Below are positions 16,872 to 24,611 of a stretch of 64,000 nt of DNA, piece after piece; the first letter of the stretch is position 1, and the number at the start of each line of letters is the position of its first letter. The notes below the pieces were generated by a model, which worked only from the letters and a program-made list of their open reading frames with translations, was not told the origin of the DNA and ran no database searches. Made by a program: the position numbers and the translations under genes. The DNA is from Streptomyces paludis (GTDB lineage Bacteria; Actinomycetota; Actinomycetes; Streptomycetales; Streptomycetaceae): NCBI RefSeq assembly GCF_003344965.1, contig NZ_CP031194.1:4464001-4528000 (forward strand), given 5' to 3'.

Positions 16872-18257
16872 ATGCTGTCCGGCGTGACACAGATAAGTGA
16901 GAACTCCGAGGTAAGCGGCCCGCGCGGGCCGCGTCGGGGTTGGCCCCGGCCCCAGTCCCGGCCTCAGTCCGCGCCCCGGCCCCGGCCCGGGCGTCGGCCG
17001 CGGTTCCACCGGGCCTGGTCCGTCGCCGTGGTCACCTTCGTGACGATCATCGGCGCGGCGGCCTTCGCCTCGCTCCCCGGTCTGCTGATCGAGCCGCTGC
17101 ACACGGAGTTCGACTGGTCACGCGGCACGATCGGGTTCGCCGTCTCGGTCAATCTCGCGCTGTACGGGCTGACCGCGCCGTTCGCCGCCGCGCTGATGGA
17201 CCGCTTCGGGATCCGCCGGGTCGTCACCGTGGCGCTCACCGTCATCTCGGCGGGCTCGCTGCTCACGGTGTGGATGACCGCCGCCTGGCAACTGGTGCTC
17301 TACTGGGGCCTGCTGGTCGGGCTCGGCAGCGGCTCGATGGCGCTGGCCTTCGCCGCGACCGTCACCAACCGCTGGTTCGTGGCCCGGCGCGGACTGGTCA
17401 CCGGCATTCTCACGGCGGCCGGCGCCTCCGGCCAGCTCGTCTTCCTGCCGCTGCTCTCCTGGCTGGTGGAGCGGCACGGCTGGCGTCCGGCGGCGGTCAC
17501 GGTGGCGCTGGCCGCCGCCGCGGTGGTGCCGTTCGTCTGGCTGCTGCTGCGGGACCATCCGGCGGACGTGGGGCTGGCCCCGTACGGCGCGCCCGCGCTC
17601 GTACCCAAGCCGCCGCCGGTGCCCGGTGCCGCGCGGCGGGCGGTCGGGGTGCTGGTCCGGGCGGCCCGCACCGGGCCGTTCTGGCTGCTGGCGGGCACGT
17701 TCGCGATCTGTGGCGCCTCCACGAACGGCCTGGTGAAGACCCACTTCGTGCCCGCCGCGCACGACCACGGCATGCCGATCACGGCCGCGGCGTCGCTGCT
17801 CGCGGTGATCGGGGTCTTCGACGTGGTCGGCACGATCGCGTCCGGCTGGTTCACCGACCGCTACGAGGCGCGCCGGCTGCTCGCGGTCTACTACGCGCTG
17901 CGCGGGATCTCGCTGCTGTTCCTGCCGATGCTGCTGGCACCGACCGTGCACCCGCCGATGGTCTTCTTCATCGTCTTCTACGGTCTGGACTGGGTCGCGA
18001 CGGTCCCACCGACCATCGCCCTGTGCCGGGAGCACTACGGCGACGACAGCGCGATCGTCTTCGGCTGGGTCCTCGCCTCACACCAGATCGGCGCGGCGGC
18101 CGTAGCCTTCGCGGGCGGCCTGGCCCGCGACATCTTCGGCTCGTACGACGTGGTCTGGTACGCCTCAGGCGCGCTGTGCGCGGTGGCGGCGCTGATGGCT
18201 TTGGTGATCAGCCGCCGCCCGGCGGGGGCGGCGGGCGCGGCGTCGGCAACCGGCTGA
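16872..18257 (+). CDS. MFS transporter
   Basis: A 461-residue major facilitator with about twelve transmembrane helices. The loop 2-3 signature appears as ALMDRFGIRRV and the repeat after helix 8 as GWFTDRYEARRLL. The first 45 residues are a Pro/Arg-rich cytoplasmic tail encoded by a repetitive stretch. It resembles the oxalate/formate-antiporter-like MFS group; the substrate is unknown. Starts at ATG 16872 or GTG 16884 are both possible, and neither has a strong ribosome binding site. The divergent GlxA-type gene is its likely regulator. Confidence 0.85.
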   Translation: MLSGVTQISENSEVSGPRGPRRGWPRPQSRPQSAPRPRPGRRPRFHRAWSVAVVTFVTIIGAAAFASLPGLLIEPLHTEFDWSRGTIGFAVSVNLALYGLTAPFAAALMDRFGIRRVVTVALTVISAGSLLTVWMTAAWQLVLYWGLLVGLGSGSMALAFAATVTNRWFVARRGLVTGILTAAGASGQLVFLPLLSWLVERHGWRPAAVTVALAAAAVVPFVWLLLRDHPADVGLAPYGAPALVPKPPPVPGAARRAVGVLVRAARTGPFWLLAGTFAICGASTNGLVKTHFVPAAHDHGMPITAAASLLAVIGVFDVVGTIASGWFTDRYEARRLLAVYYALRGISLLFLPMLLAPTVHPPMVFFIVFYGLDWVATVPPTIALCREHYGDDSAIVFGWVLASHQIGAAAVAFAGGLARDIFGSYDVVWYASGALCAVAALMALVISRRPAGAAGAASATG

Positions 18258-18284
18258 CCTCCGGCCCGGGCGCCGGTCGAGGTG

Positions 18285-18430
18285 CCCGTACACCGTCGAG
18301 CGCGGCTGGTCCGGGGTGAGCTTCGTCGATCTGGTGATCAGGGACTGGCCGGCCGTCGATGTGCGGCAGTAGCCAAGAAGCGTTGTCGGAAACCACCCCA
18401 ACGATCGTTCGCCGACACTCCCGGGCCAGT
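18285..18430 (-). pseudogene. Remnant of a serine recombinase/resolvase N-terminus
   Basis: On the minus strand one frame reads LLGYCRTSTAGQSL, which matches the resolvase N-terminus (GYxRVSTxxQ) including the catalytic-Ser context RxST. The next frame continues as DHQIDEAHPG, as expected for the family stretch following GQ, so at least one frameshift splits the match, and a second appears to restore the first frame (TPDQPRSTVYGHLDRRPG). No intact recombinase remains. It lies between the ends of the MFS and TetR genes and may mark an old insertion. Confidence 0.4.
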
Positions 18431-18433
18431 CGG

Positions 18434-19093
18434 CTAGCTCGTGCAGATCGCGGCCTCGATGTGGGCGAGCTGGGCGGCGAGGATCTCTTCGAACGCGGCG
18501 CGGCGGTCCACCCCGAGGGGGCGGACGTCGCGGGCGAAGTGGGCCAGGGCCGGGAAGCGTTCGGGGTCGGCGCCGAGTACCGCGACGCGGAACAGCTCCA
18601 TGCCCTGTTCGTGTTCTTCGGGGGTGACGGTGCTGACCCCGGCCTCGGAGGCGATCAACGCGGCGATGAGGACCGCGATCCGGTGGTAGCACGCCGGGAT
18701 CTCCTCGTCGGGCAGTCCCGACGCGCGCAGAGCCTGTAGCGCCTCTTCCATGACCAGCCGGGAACCGGTGCCGCTTGACGCGTAGCGTCCCCAGACCGCG
18801 GCGAGCTGGGGCTGCTGACCGAATGCCTCTCTCACGCGCAGGGCCAGGGCCGTGATGCGCTGCTTCCAGTCGCCCTCGGGGCGGTGGCCGTCCATGGCCG
18901 CGAGAAGAATCCGGTCGGCGACCGCGCGCAGCAGTTCGGTCTTGCTGCGGAAGTGCCGGTAGAGGCTGGAGGAATCGGTCCCGAGGGCCGCGGCCAGCTT
19001 GCGCACGCTGAACGAATCCGCGTCGCTCGTGCGCAGCAGCTCCGCCGCCGCATCCAGGATCTCTTCGGTCGACCAGCGCCTTCGGCCTGCCAT
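18434..19093 (-). CDS. TetR/AcrR-family transcriptional repressor
   Basis: A 219-residue regulator with an N-terminal TetR helix-turn-helix (STEEILDAAAELLRTSDADSF, VRKLAAALGTDSSSLYRHFRSK) and a helical C-terminal ligand domain of the TetR_C_2 kind. It is divergent from the serine hydrolase gene; the 7-bp inverted repeat at 19139-19155 in the shared promoter is its likely operator, implying repression of the hydrolase and of itself. The ligand is unknown. Confidence 0.88.
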   Translation of the reverse strand: MAGRRRWSTEEILDAAAELLRTSDADSFSVRKLAAALGTDSSSLYRHFRSKTELLRAVADRILLAAMDGHRPEGDWKQRITALALRVREAFGQQPQLAAVWGRYASSGTGSRLVMEEALQALRASGLPDEEIPACYHRIAVLIAALIASEAGVSTVTPEEHEQGMELFRVAVLGADPERFPALAHFARDVRPLGVDRRAAFEEILAAQLAHIEAAICTS

Positions 19094-19131
19094 CTTGCTC
19101 CTCTCGCCGGATCTCAGCCTAACCTATGCAC

Positions 19132-19159
19132 TTGTTGTTGCACGCACCGCGTGCATAAT
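19132..19159 (+). promoter_or_regulatory. Promoter of the serine hydrolase transcript
   Basis: TTGTTG (19132-19137) and CATAAT (19154-19159) are separated by 16 bp and resemble a vegetative -35/-10 pair, unusually AT-rich for this window. The TetR-type operator fills the spacer, so a bound repressor would block RNA polymerase. Transcription would start just before the small leader frame at 19166. Confidence 0.55.
19139..19155. promoter_or_regulatory. TetR operator candidate (7-3-7 inverted repeat)
   Basis: TGCACGC-ACC-GCGTGCA is a perfect inverted repeat with 7-bp arms and a 3-bp spacer. It lies in the 206-bp divergent region between the TetR gene and the serine hydrolase gene and overlaps the -35/-10 spacer. 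Size and place fit a TetR-family dimer site. Confidence 0.65.
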
Positions 19160-19194
19160 GAGGACATGGGCATGCCTGAGGACATGGGCATGCC
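19159..19194 (+). repeat. Two tandem 18-bp repeats
   Basis: The unit TGAGGACATGGGCATGCC occurs twice back to back (19159-19176 and 19177-19194) right after the -10 element. Read in the leader frame it encodes MGMPED then MGMPGG. It could be a recent duplication or an mRNA leader element. Confidence 0.7.
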
Positions 19195-19303
19195 GGGCGG
19201 CCCGGCAGGAGGCGGGTCGGCGTGCCGCTCGTGCCCTCTTATCCGGGTCAGGCGACCGATGCGGAGCGCAACCCCGGGGAATACGAAAGGACGCATGACG
19301 TGA
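19166..19303 (+). CDS. Possible 45-residue leader peptide
   Basis: An ATG frame of 46 codons begins a few bases after the predicted promoter, starts with the Met/Gly/Pro repeat MGMPEDMGMPGG, contains C-R-S-C, and ends in TGA whose first two bases overlap the GTG start of the serine hydrolase (19300-19302). This overlap would allow translational coupling. The ribosome binding site (GAGG directly before the ATG) is too close to be good, so it may simply be untranslated leader. No known family. Confidence 0.3.
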   Translation: MGMPEDMGMPGGPAGGGSACRSCPLIRVRRPMRSATPGNTKGRMT

Positions 19304-20418
19304 AGTACCCACTGGACTCCACGGCGCTGAACGCAGCCATCGAAAACGTCCACCGCGCCGGGATGCCGGGCCTGTTCGCCGCGGTGCGTGACGGCGACCA
19401 GGTCTGGCGCGGTGCCGCCGGGGTCGCGGATGTCGCCACCGGTCGCCCCGTCACCGCCGACTTGCGGCACCGGGTCGGCAGCATCACCAAGACCTTCACC
19501 GCAGTCGCAGTCCTGCAACAGGTCGAGAGTGGTCAGATCGGTCTCGACACATCGATCGGCCGGTACCTTCCGGGGCTGGTTCCCGGAGAACGCGGTGAAG
19601 CGATCACGGTCCGGATGCTGATCAACCACACCAGTGGCCTCGCCGAGTACCTTCCGTACGCCTACCCCTCCCTCAAGGCGTTCCCCGCCCTCGCGGACAC
19701 CGGACCCCAGAGCCTGGACGACCACCGGCTCACGCGGTTTCACCCCACTGAACTGATCGAGATGGGGGTCACCGCACCTGCCGTGGGCGCCCCGGGCGGT
19801 ACGCCGGGGGTGTACTCCAACACCAACTACCTGCTCCTCGGCGAACTCCTGCAACAGGTGACCGGCACTACGGCCGAGCGGTACATCACCCGGAACGTCA
19901 TCGAGCGCGCCGGGCTCCGGGACACCGAATTCCCCGCCGGACCATACGTCGACGGGCCGCACTCGCAGCTCTACGAGGCGTGGTTCGGCATGATCGACCC
20001 GCCGCGCGACTACAGCGTCTACGACATGTCATGGGTGGGGCCGTCGGCCTCGCTGATATCAACCGTCGCGGACCTCAACCGTTTCTACGGCATGCTGCTG
20101 GCCGGGGAGATCGTCAGCCCGTCGTCGCTGGCGCAGATGCAACGCACCGTTCCGGTCGTCTCCCAAGAGGGAAGGACGATCGACTACGGCCTCGGCCTGC
20201 ACCCGATGGAGGGGCCCGGTCAGGGCATCTTCTGGGGCCATGGCGGCACGGTCTGGGGTGGTGGAGCGCTGGCCATGACCCGTGCCGACGGGAAGCGTCA
20301 GATGGCGGTCGCGGTGAACCTGCAGAGGTGGAACGGGCTCGACTCCTCCGGCAAGCCGCAGCCTCATCCCATCGACGACGCGCTTGTGGCTCTCTACCGC
20401 GTGGCGATGCACAGCTGA
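19300..20418 (+). CDS. Serine hydrolase of the beta-lactamase/DD-peptidase (class C, S12) family
   Basis: A 372-residue S12-type enzyme with all three catalytic motifs: S61-I-T-K64, Y172-S-N174 and H314-G-G. Family members include DD-carboxypeptidases, esterases and AmpC-type beta-lactamases. No signal peptide is seen from the chosen start, which suggests a cytoplasmic esterase or peptidase. The GTG at 19300 is chosen because GAAAGG lies ten bases upstream. It is controlled in all likelihood by the divergent TetR repressor. Confidence 0.85.
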   Translation: MKYPLDSTALNAAIENVHRAGMPGLFAAVRDGDQVWRGAAGVADVATGRPVTADLRHRVGSITKTFTAVAVLQQVESGQIGLDTSIGRYLPGLVPGERGEAITVRMLINHTSGLAEYLPYAYPSLKAFPALADTGPQSLDDHRLTRFHPTELIEMGVTAPAVGAPGGTPGVYSNTNYLLLGELLQQVTGTTAERYITRNVIERAGLRDTEFPAGPYVDGPHSQLYEAWFGMIDPPRDYSVYDMSWVGPSASLISTVADLNRFYGMLLAGEIVSPSSLAQMQRTVPVVSQEGRTIDYGLGLHPMEGPGQGIFWGHGGTVWGGGALAMTRADGKRQMAVAVNLQRWNGLDSSGKPQPHPIDDALVALYRVAMHS

Positions 20419-20511
20419 CCCGGCCGGGGAGAGTGACGGCCCCCGTCCGGACGCCTTTGACCTCTACCGTCCAGCCCGAGTGCCGATCGCGACGGCGACG
20501 TCAGCGCCGGG

Positions 20512-21744
20512 CTACCGCGTCCGGCGGGCGAGGGACTTGCGTTCACTCGATCGTGTGCGGGCCTCGGCGCGGAGGCGGGTGCGTTTTTCGCGGGCCAGGG
20601 CCTTGCCTATGCGGCGGGCGTCGAGGGCGAGTTCGCGGAGCATGCCGCTGATCGGGTTGGTGAAGCCGGTGAAGTAGAGGCCGGGGGCGTGTTTGGGGGT
20701 GCGGGCGCCGCGGACGGTGGGGTGGCCGCGGGGGTCCAGGACCTTCAGGTGGCCCACCAGGCCCTCCAGCGCGCGGTGGTAGCCGGTCGCCGCGATGACC
20801 ACCTCGGGGGTGATGCGGGAGCCGTCGGCCAGGACGACCGCGTTGCCCTCGAAGGACTCGACCGCGGCCACCGGCTCGACCTGTCCCTTGCGTACGGCCT
20901 TGATCAGGCCCACGTCCTGAAGCGGGATCGCGCCCTCGCGGGCCCGCGAGTACAGGCCGGTGTCCGGGCGCGGCAGGCCGTATGCCGAGAGGTCGGGGAT
21001 CGCGATCCGGGCCTGGAGCGCGGCCACGCGGTCGACGAGCCGGGTCGGCAGCCGGCGGATCAGGATGCCGGTGGCCTGCGCCGGCCAGCCCAGGGTGGAG
21101 CGGCGCACGATGTGGGGGGCGTTCCTGACGGCGAGCCGGACATGCGCGGCGCCGCCCTCGACGAGGTCGACGGCTATCTCCGCGCCGGTGTTGCCGACCC
21201 CGACGACCAGCACGTCCTTGCCCGCGTACGGTCCGGCGTCGCGGTAGCCGCTCGCGTGCAGCAGGGTGCCGCCGGAGGTCTCGTACGTCTCGCGGCCGGG
21301 CCAGTCCGGCAGCTTCGGCGTGTGGTTGAAGCCGGTCGCGACGACGACCGCGCGCCCGCTCAGCTCCCGCCCGCCGGTCGCGTGCAGCAGCCATCCGGCG
21401 CCGTCGGGGGCCCGGTCGATCCGGGTGACCTCGACACCGGTGACGGTCTCCAGACCGTGGTGCTCGGCGTACTTCTCCAGGTACCGGACAACGTTGGCAC
21501 GCGCCACCCAGCGGCCGAACGAGCGCGGCATCGCGAGCCCCGGCAGCCCGGACCGCGCGCGCGTGGTGTGCAGATGCAGCCGCTCGTAGTGCCCGCGCCA
21601 GGACGCCCCGACGGCATCGGCCTTCTCCAGCACGACGGCCCGCACACCGTGTTGGCGCAGCACGGCGGCGACCGCGAGCCCACCGGGGCCGCCGCCGATG
21701 ACGTACACGGGACGGTCATGGGTGAAGTCGAAATCGGCACACAT
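20512..21744 (-). CDS. Flavin-containing monooxygenase-like NAD(P)/FAD oxidoreductase
   Basis: A 410-residue enzyme with two Rossmann motifs: GGGPGG in YVIGGGPGGLAVAAVL near the N-terminus for FAD, and GVGNTG in VLVVGVGNTGAEIAVDL for NADPH. The FMO-type ATG motif is seen as VVVATGFNHTPKLP and later VVIAATGYH. It is of the YUCCA/CzcO-like putative flavoprotein group; the substrate is not evident. The Arg-rich C-terminal tail is disordered. The ATG at 21744 places the FAD motif at residue 15, which is normal. Confidence 0.82.
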   Translation of the reverse strand: MCADFDFTHDRPVYVIGGGPGGLAVAAVLRQHGVRAVVLEKADAVGASWRGHYERLHLHTTRARSGLPGLAMPRSFGRWVARANVVRYLEKYAEHHGLETVTGVEVTRIDRAPDGAGWLLHATGGRELSGRAVVVATGFNHTPKLPDWPGRETYETSGGTLLHASGYRDAGPYAGKDVLVVGVGNTGAEIAVDLVEGGAAHVRLAVRNAPHIVRRSTLGWPAQATGILIRRLPTRLVDRVAALQARIAIPDLSAYGLPRPDTGLYSRAREGAIPLQDVGLIKAVRKGQVEPVAAVESFEGNAVVLADGSRITPEVVIAATGYHRALEGLVGHLKVLDPRGHPTVRGARTPKHAPGLYFTGFTNPISGMLRELALDARRIGKALAREKRTRLRAEARTRSSERKSLARRTR

Positions 21745-21852
21745 GTCAGCAGAGCGTAGTCGTATCTTCACAATTGACGGGTCTCGTTCACACCGGGATT
21801 TCGATTGCGAATAGGTCACGCCGCCCCGCCGCGCCCCGCCGGGCCGTTGGGC

Positions 21853-22542
21853 TCACGGCCAGAGCAACTCCCGCGTCCAGTCGTCCGCTTCTCCGCCGCG
21901 CCGGTAGCGCAGCCGTACATGCCGCCTGCGCTCGTCCCCCTGGAAGAACTCCACCTCGTCGGGCACCAGTACGTACGCCGTCCACGTCGGCGCCTCCGCG
22001 GTGGGCTCGTGGTGCGCCCGGTCCCAGGCCGCCGCGCTCGCCTCGGCCAATTCGGCTGCTGAGGCGAGGACTTCGCTCTGCCGGCCGACCAGTGCGGCGG
22101 CCAGCGCGCCGGTCGAGCGGGCGCGCAGATCCGCCCGCGCGGCCTCCGGGCCCGCGGTGCGGACATGACCTCGCAGGCGTACGGCCCGGCCCTGCGCGGC
22201 CCAGTAGAAGCCGAGCGCGGCCTCGGGGCATGCGGCCAGCTGGCGGCCCTTGCGGCTGGTCGCGTGGGAGGCGAAGTGCCAGCCGTGTTCGTCCGCGTCG
22301 TGCAGCATCAGGGTGCGTACGTCCGGACGGCCGGATACGTCGGCGGTCGCGAGCGTCATGGTGTGCGGTTCGGGCTGGCCTGCCGCCACCGCCTCGGTGA
22401 ACCACCGGTGGAACAGCGGGAGCGGATCGACGGGTGAGCCGGCCGGATCGAAGACGGGCAGTGCGGTGTCCCAGACGCGCTGGGCGCGCAGGAGCGCGCG
22501 GAAGGTCTCCTGCCGCTCGTCGCGCGAGTGTTCGTCGGTCAT
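21853..22542 (-). CDS. pdxH: Pyridoxamine 5'-phosphate oxidase
   Basis: A 229-residue FMN-dependent oxidase that makes pyridoxal 5'-phosphate from PNP or PMP. The flavin split-barrel core shows MTLATADVSGRPDVRTLMLH, FASHATSRKGRQLAACPEAAL and the C-terminal dimerisation block VLVPDEVEFFQGD ending in WTRELLWP, which carries the substrate-binding C-terminus (the canonical RLxP reads ELLWP here). Length fits. The related PhzG group is also possible, but no phenazine genes are present. Confidence 0.82.
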   Translation of the reverse strand: MTDEHSRDERQETFRALLRAQRVWDTALPVFDPAGSPVDPLPLFHRWFTEAVAAGQPEPHTMTLATADVSGRPDVRTLMLHDADEHGWHFASHATSRKGRQLAACPEAALGFYWAAQGRAVRLRGHVRTAGPEAARADLRARSTGALAAALVGRQSEVLASAAELAEASAAAWDRAHHEPTAEAPTWTAYVLVPDEVEFFQGDERRRHVRLRYRRGGEADDWTRELLWP

Positions 22543-22620
22543 GGGGACATTGAACCCGTGGCGGCGGAGTGTCTGTGTGTCCGCGCGTCTGTGGTGTCGC
22601 GTCGCCGGACCGCTCGTTCG

Positions 22621-22656
22621 GTGCTGGTGCTGGTGCTGGTGCTGGTGCTGGTGCTG
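22621..22656 (+). repeat. GTGCTG hexanucleotide microsatellite
   Basis: Six uninterrupted GTGCTG units lie between pdxH and the stop of a TetR-family gene. The tract is outside both genes. Slippage at such a tract could vary its length between strains, but no function is evident. Confidence 0.85.
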
Positions 22657-22669
22657 TTTCTGTTTTTGC

Positions 22670-23317
22670 TTACTTCGCGGGCTTCTTGCCGGTGATTCCC
22701 AGGTGGACCAACAGCGCCAGGTTCGGCTTCAGTTCCGCCTGCTTCACGCCCCAGCTCTGGAAGTTCTTCTGGTGCGAGGCCACCGCGGCGAGCATGACGA
22801 CCAGGGAGCCGGCCAGTGCCGCCGGGCTGATGTCCTTGTCGACCCGGCCCTTGGCCTGAAGTTCCTTCACCGATTCGGTGAGGGAGTTGGTCACGGAGTT
22901 GAGGATCTTGAGGCGGATCTTGTTGAACCGCTTGTCGCCCTCGGCCGCGCCCAGGTCGACCACGCGGAGGATGGCGTCGTGTTTGCGCCAGAAGTCGAGG
23001 AAGCCGTCGACCAGCTCCTCCGCCGTCTGCCAGCCGGCCTTGCCGACCCAGGAGCGGCCGGAGACCAGTCCGGTCAACCCCGTGCCCTCCTTGGCCATTT
23101 CCTCGGCGATCTCCAGGACGGCGCCCTCGACGTCCGGGAAGTACTGGTAGAAGGTCGCGGGCGAGGTGCCCGCCTTCCGTGCGACGTCGATGACTTTGAC
23201 GTCCCGGTACGGCGAGGAGCTGAGCATCTCGCCGAGGCAGTCGAGCAGCTTCTGCCGCGTCGCCTGCCCACGTCGACCAGCCACGCGGCCGTCGACGGTG
23301 CGCACTTGTCCTGTCAT
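22670..23317 (-). CDS. TetR-family transcriptional regulator next to the afs locus
   Basis: A 215-residue regulator. The HTH is in RRGQATRQKLLDCLGEML and KVIDVARKAGTSPATFYQYF; the rest is a helical ligand/dimer domain ending in a Lys-rich tail. It is divergent from the KbpA-like gene, with a 266-bp region between them that contains a cluster of DnaA-box-like sites. In S. coelicolor I recall a TetR gene at the same place beside kbpA-afsK. Its target is unknown. Confidence 0.88.
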   Translation of the reverse strand: MTGQVRTVDGRVAGRRGQATRQKLLDCLGEMLSSSPYRDVKVIDVARKAGTSPATFYQYFPDVEGAVLEIAEEMAKEGTGLTGLVSGRSWVGKAGWQTAEELVDGFLDFWRKHDAILRVVDLGAAEGDKRFNKIRLKILNSVTNSLTESVKELQAKGRVDKDISPAALAGSLVVMLAAVASHQKNFQSWGVKQAELKPNLALLVHLGITGKKPAK

Positions 23318-23444
23318 GCCGTCAGCTTACCGAGGGGTGATCCCCGCGCGATTTGGCCGACTGCAAATGGGGAAGCGGCCCTCTCGCACAGGGGTGCGGC
23401 GGGGTGGGGGTCTGGTCTCTGGCTGGAAATCGGCGTGAATAGTG

Positions 23445-23478
23445 TTATCAACAGCCTGTGGATAACTTCGGTGGATAA
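23445..23478. promoter_or_regulatory. Cluster of three DnaA-box-like 9-mers
   Basis: TTATCAACA (23445-23453, one mismatch), TGTGGATAA (23457-23465, exact complement of TTATCCACA) and GGTGGATAA (23470-23478, one mismatch) occur within 34 bp of an unusually AT-rich intergenic stretch upstream of the kbpA-afsK genes. They may titrate or respond to DnaA. This is not an origin: dnaA, dnaN and a large box array are absent. Confidence 0.45.
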
Positions 23479-23583
23479 CTCGTGGTGGCAGCCGGCTCAC
23501 GCGCTGCGCTTCCGCCCCCGGCGCATTAGCTTGGCGGTGCGGGAAGCATGTTTCCACGTCCACGCCAGGAAGGACCCGGGCCC

Positions 23584-24465
23584 ATGGCCGCATTCGCGGA
23601 ATCCACACCGTGCTGGGTGGATGTGTCGCTCCCCGATCTGGAGGCGGGCAAGCGCTTCTACGGGGAGCTGTTCGGCTGGACCTTCGGCGGGAGCGGTGAC
23701 CGGGAGTCCGGGCAGTACACGGAGGCGTTCAGCGACGGGAAGCGGGTGGCCGGGCTCGTCGCCAAGAAGGACGGGCGGATGCCCACCGTCTGGGGGATCT
23801 ATTTCGCCACCGCCGACGCCGTCGCGCTCTGCCGCCGTATCACCGAGGCCGGCGGCCGGCTGGTGCGCGACCCGGTGGCGATCGGGCGCAACGGGATCGT
23901 GGCCCAGGCGGCCGACCCCGACGGTGCCGTCTTCGGTGTCTGGCAGGCGGGCGAGGACCCGGGCTTCGAGAAGAAGGGCCTGCCGGGGTCCTTCTGCTGG
24001 ACCGAGTGCTACACCCGGGACAAGGAGCGCGTCGACCGGTTCTACGAGACCGTCTTCGGCTTCCGGGGTACGGATCTGCCCAGCCCCTCCGTCGACTTCC
24101 GGATGTGGTCCCCGGCCGGTACGGAACCGGGGGAGGCCACCGCGATCGGCGGTCGCAGCGTCATCACGGACGCCTTCCCGGTGGAGCTGCCCAGCCACTT
24201 CCTCAGCTACTTCTCCGTTTTCGACTGCGACGCGACCGCCGCCCTCGCCGTCCGCCTCGGCGGCCGGGTCAGCGCGCCGCCGTTCGACATCCCGCACGGC
24301 CGGATGGCCGTGCTGCTGGACAACCAGGGGGCCTCCTTCGCCGTACTGTCTGAGTCGGCGGCATCAGCGGCGGCGTCAGCGGCGGGACCGGCGGCATCAG
24401 CGGCCTCCGCCGCATCCGCGGATGCGGCGGAATCCGGCCCGGAGCGGGGTCGGAAACCGGCGTAA
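23584..24465 (+). CDS. kbpA: Two-domain VOC protein, probable AfsK-binding inhibitor KbpA
   Basis: A 293-residue protein with two vicinal-oxygen-chelate domains: residues 1-125 begin PCWVDVSLPDLEAGKRFYGELFGW, quoted in part here as CWVDVSLPDLEAGKRF, and residues 135-255 repeat the fold (FCWTECYTRDKERVDRFYETV). A 35-residue Ala/Ser-rich tail follows. VOC pairs are often annotated as glyoxalase or hydroxylase, but here the gene directly precedes afsK, where S. coelicolor has kbpA; KbpA (about 252 residues) binds AfsK and blocks its autophosphorylation. The assignment rests on gene order and size, not alignment. The ATG at 23584 has AGGAAGG ten bases upstream; the earlier ATG at 23548 does not. 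Confidence 0.65.
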   Translation: MAAFAESTPCWVDVSLPDLEAGKRFYGELFGWTFGGSGDRESGQYTEAFSDGKRVAGLVAKKDGRMPTVWGIYFATADAVALCRRITEAGGRLVRDPVAIGRNGIVAQAADPDGAVFGVWQAGEDPGFEKKGLPGSFCWTECYTRDKERVDRFYETVFGFRGTDLPSPSVDFRMWSPAGTEPGEATAIGGRSVITDAFPVELPSHFLSYFSVFDCDATAALAVRLGGRVSAPPFDIPHGRMAVLLDNQGASFAVLSESAASAAASAAGPAASAASAASADAAESGPERGRKPA

Positions 24466-24611
24466 GAACCCGAACCCGTACAGGTCGTGGTGTCCGGATC
24501 GCTACAGGACACCCCGATCCGCCCCCGGGTTCGCAACAGCCGCCTCCGACAGGAAGAATCAACGGGGATGGGGCCGTACCTTCGTGGCCCGTACGGGGAG
24601 GTGGCAGGCAA

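Noticed and set aside
19134..19146. Second possible inverted repeat (TGCAC pair around 19127-19142) in the TetR promoter
   Set aside because: The 7-3-7 repeat at 19139-19155 is longer and perfect; the other is a partial direct repeat of one arm.
22621..22656. GTGCTG repeat as a phase-variable coding tract
   Set aside because: It lies outside pdxH and the TetR gene, so length change would not alter a reading frame of a supported gene.
23445..23478. DnaA boxes as a replication origin
   Set aside because: A Streptomyces oriC has many boxes beside dnaA and dnaN; only three sites are present here.
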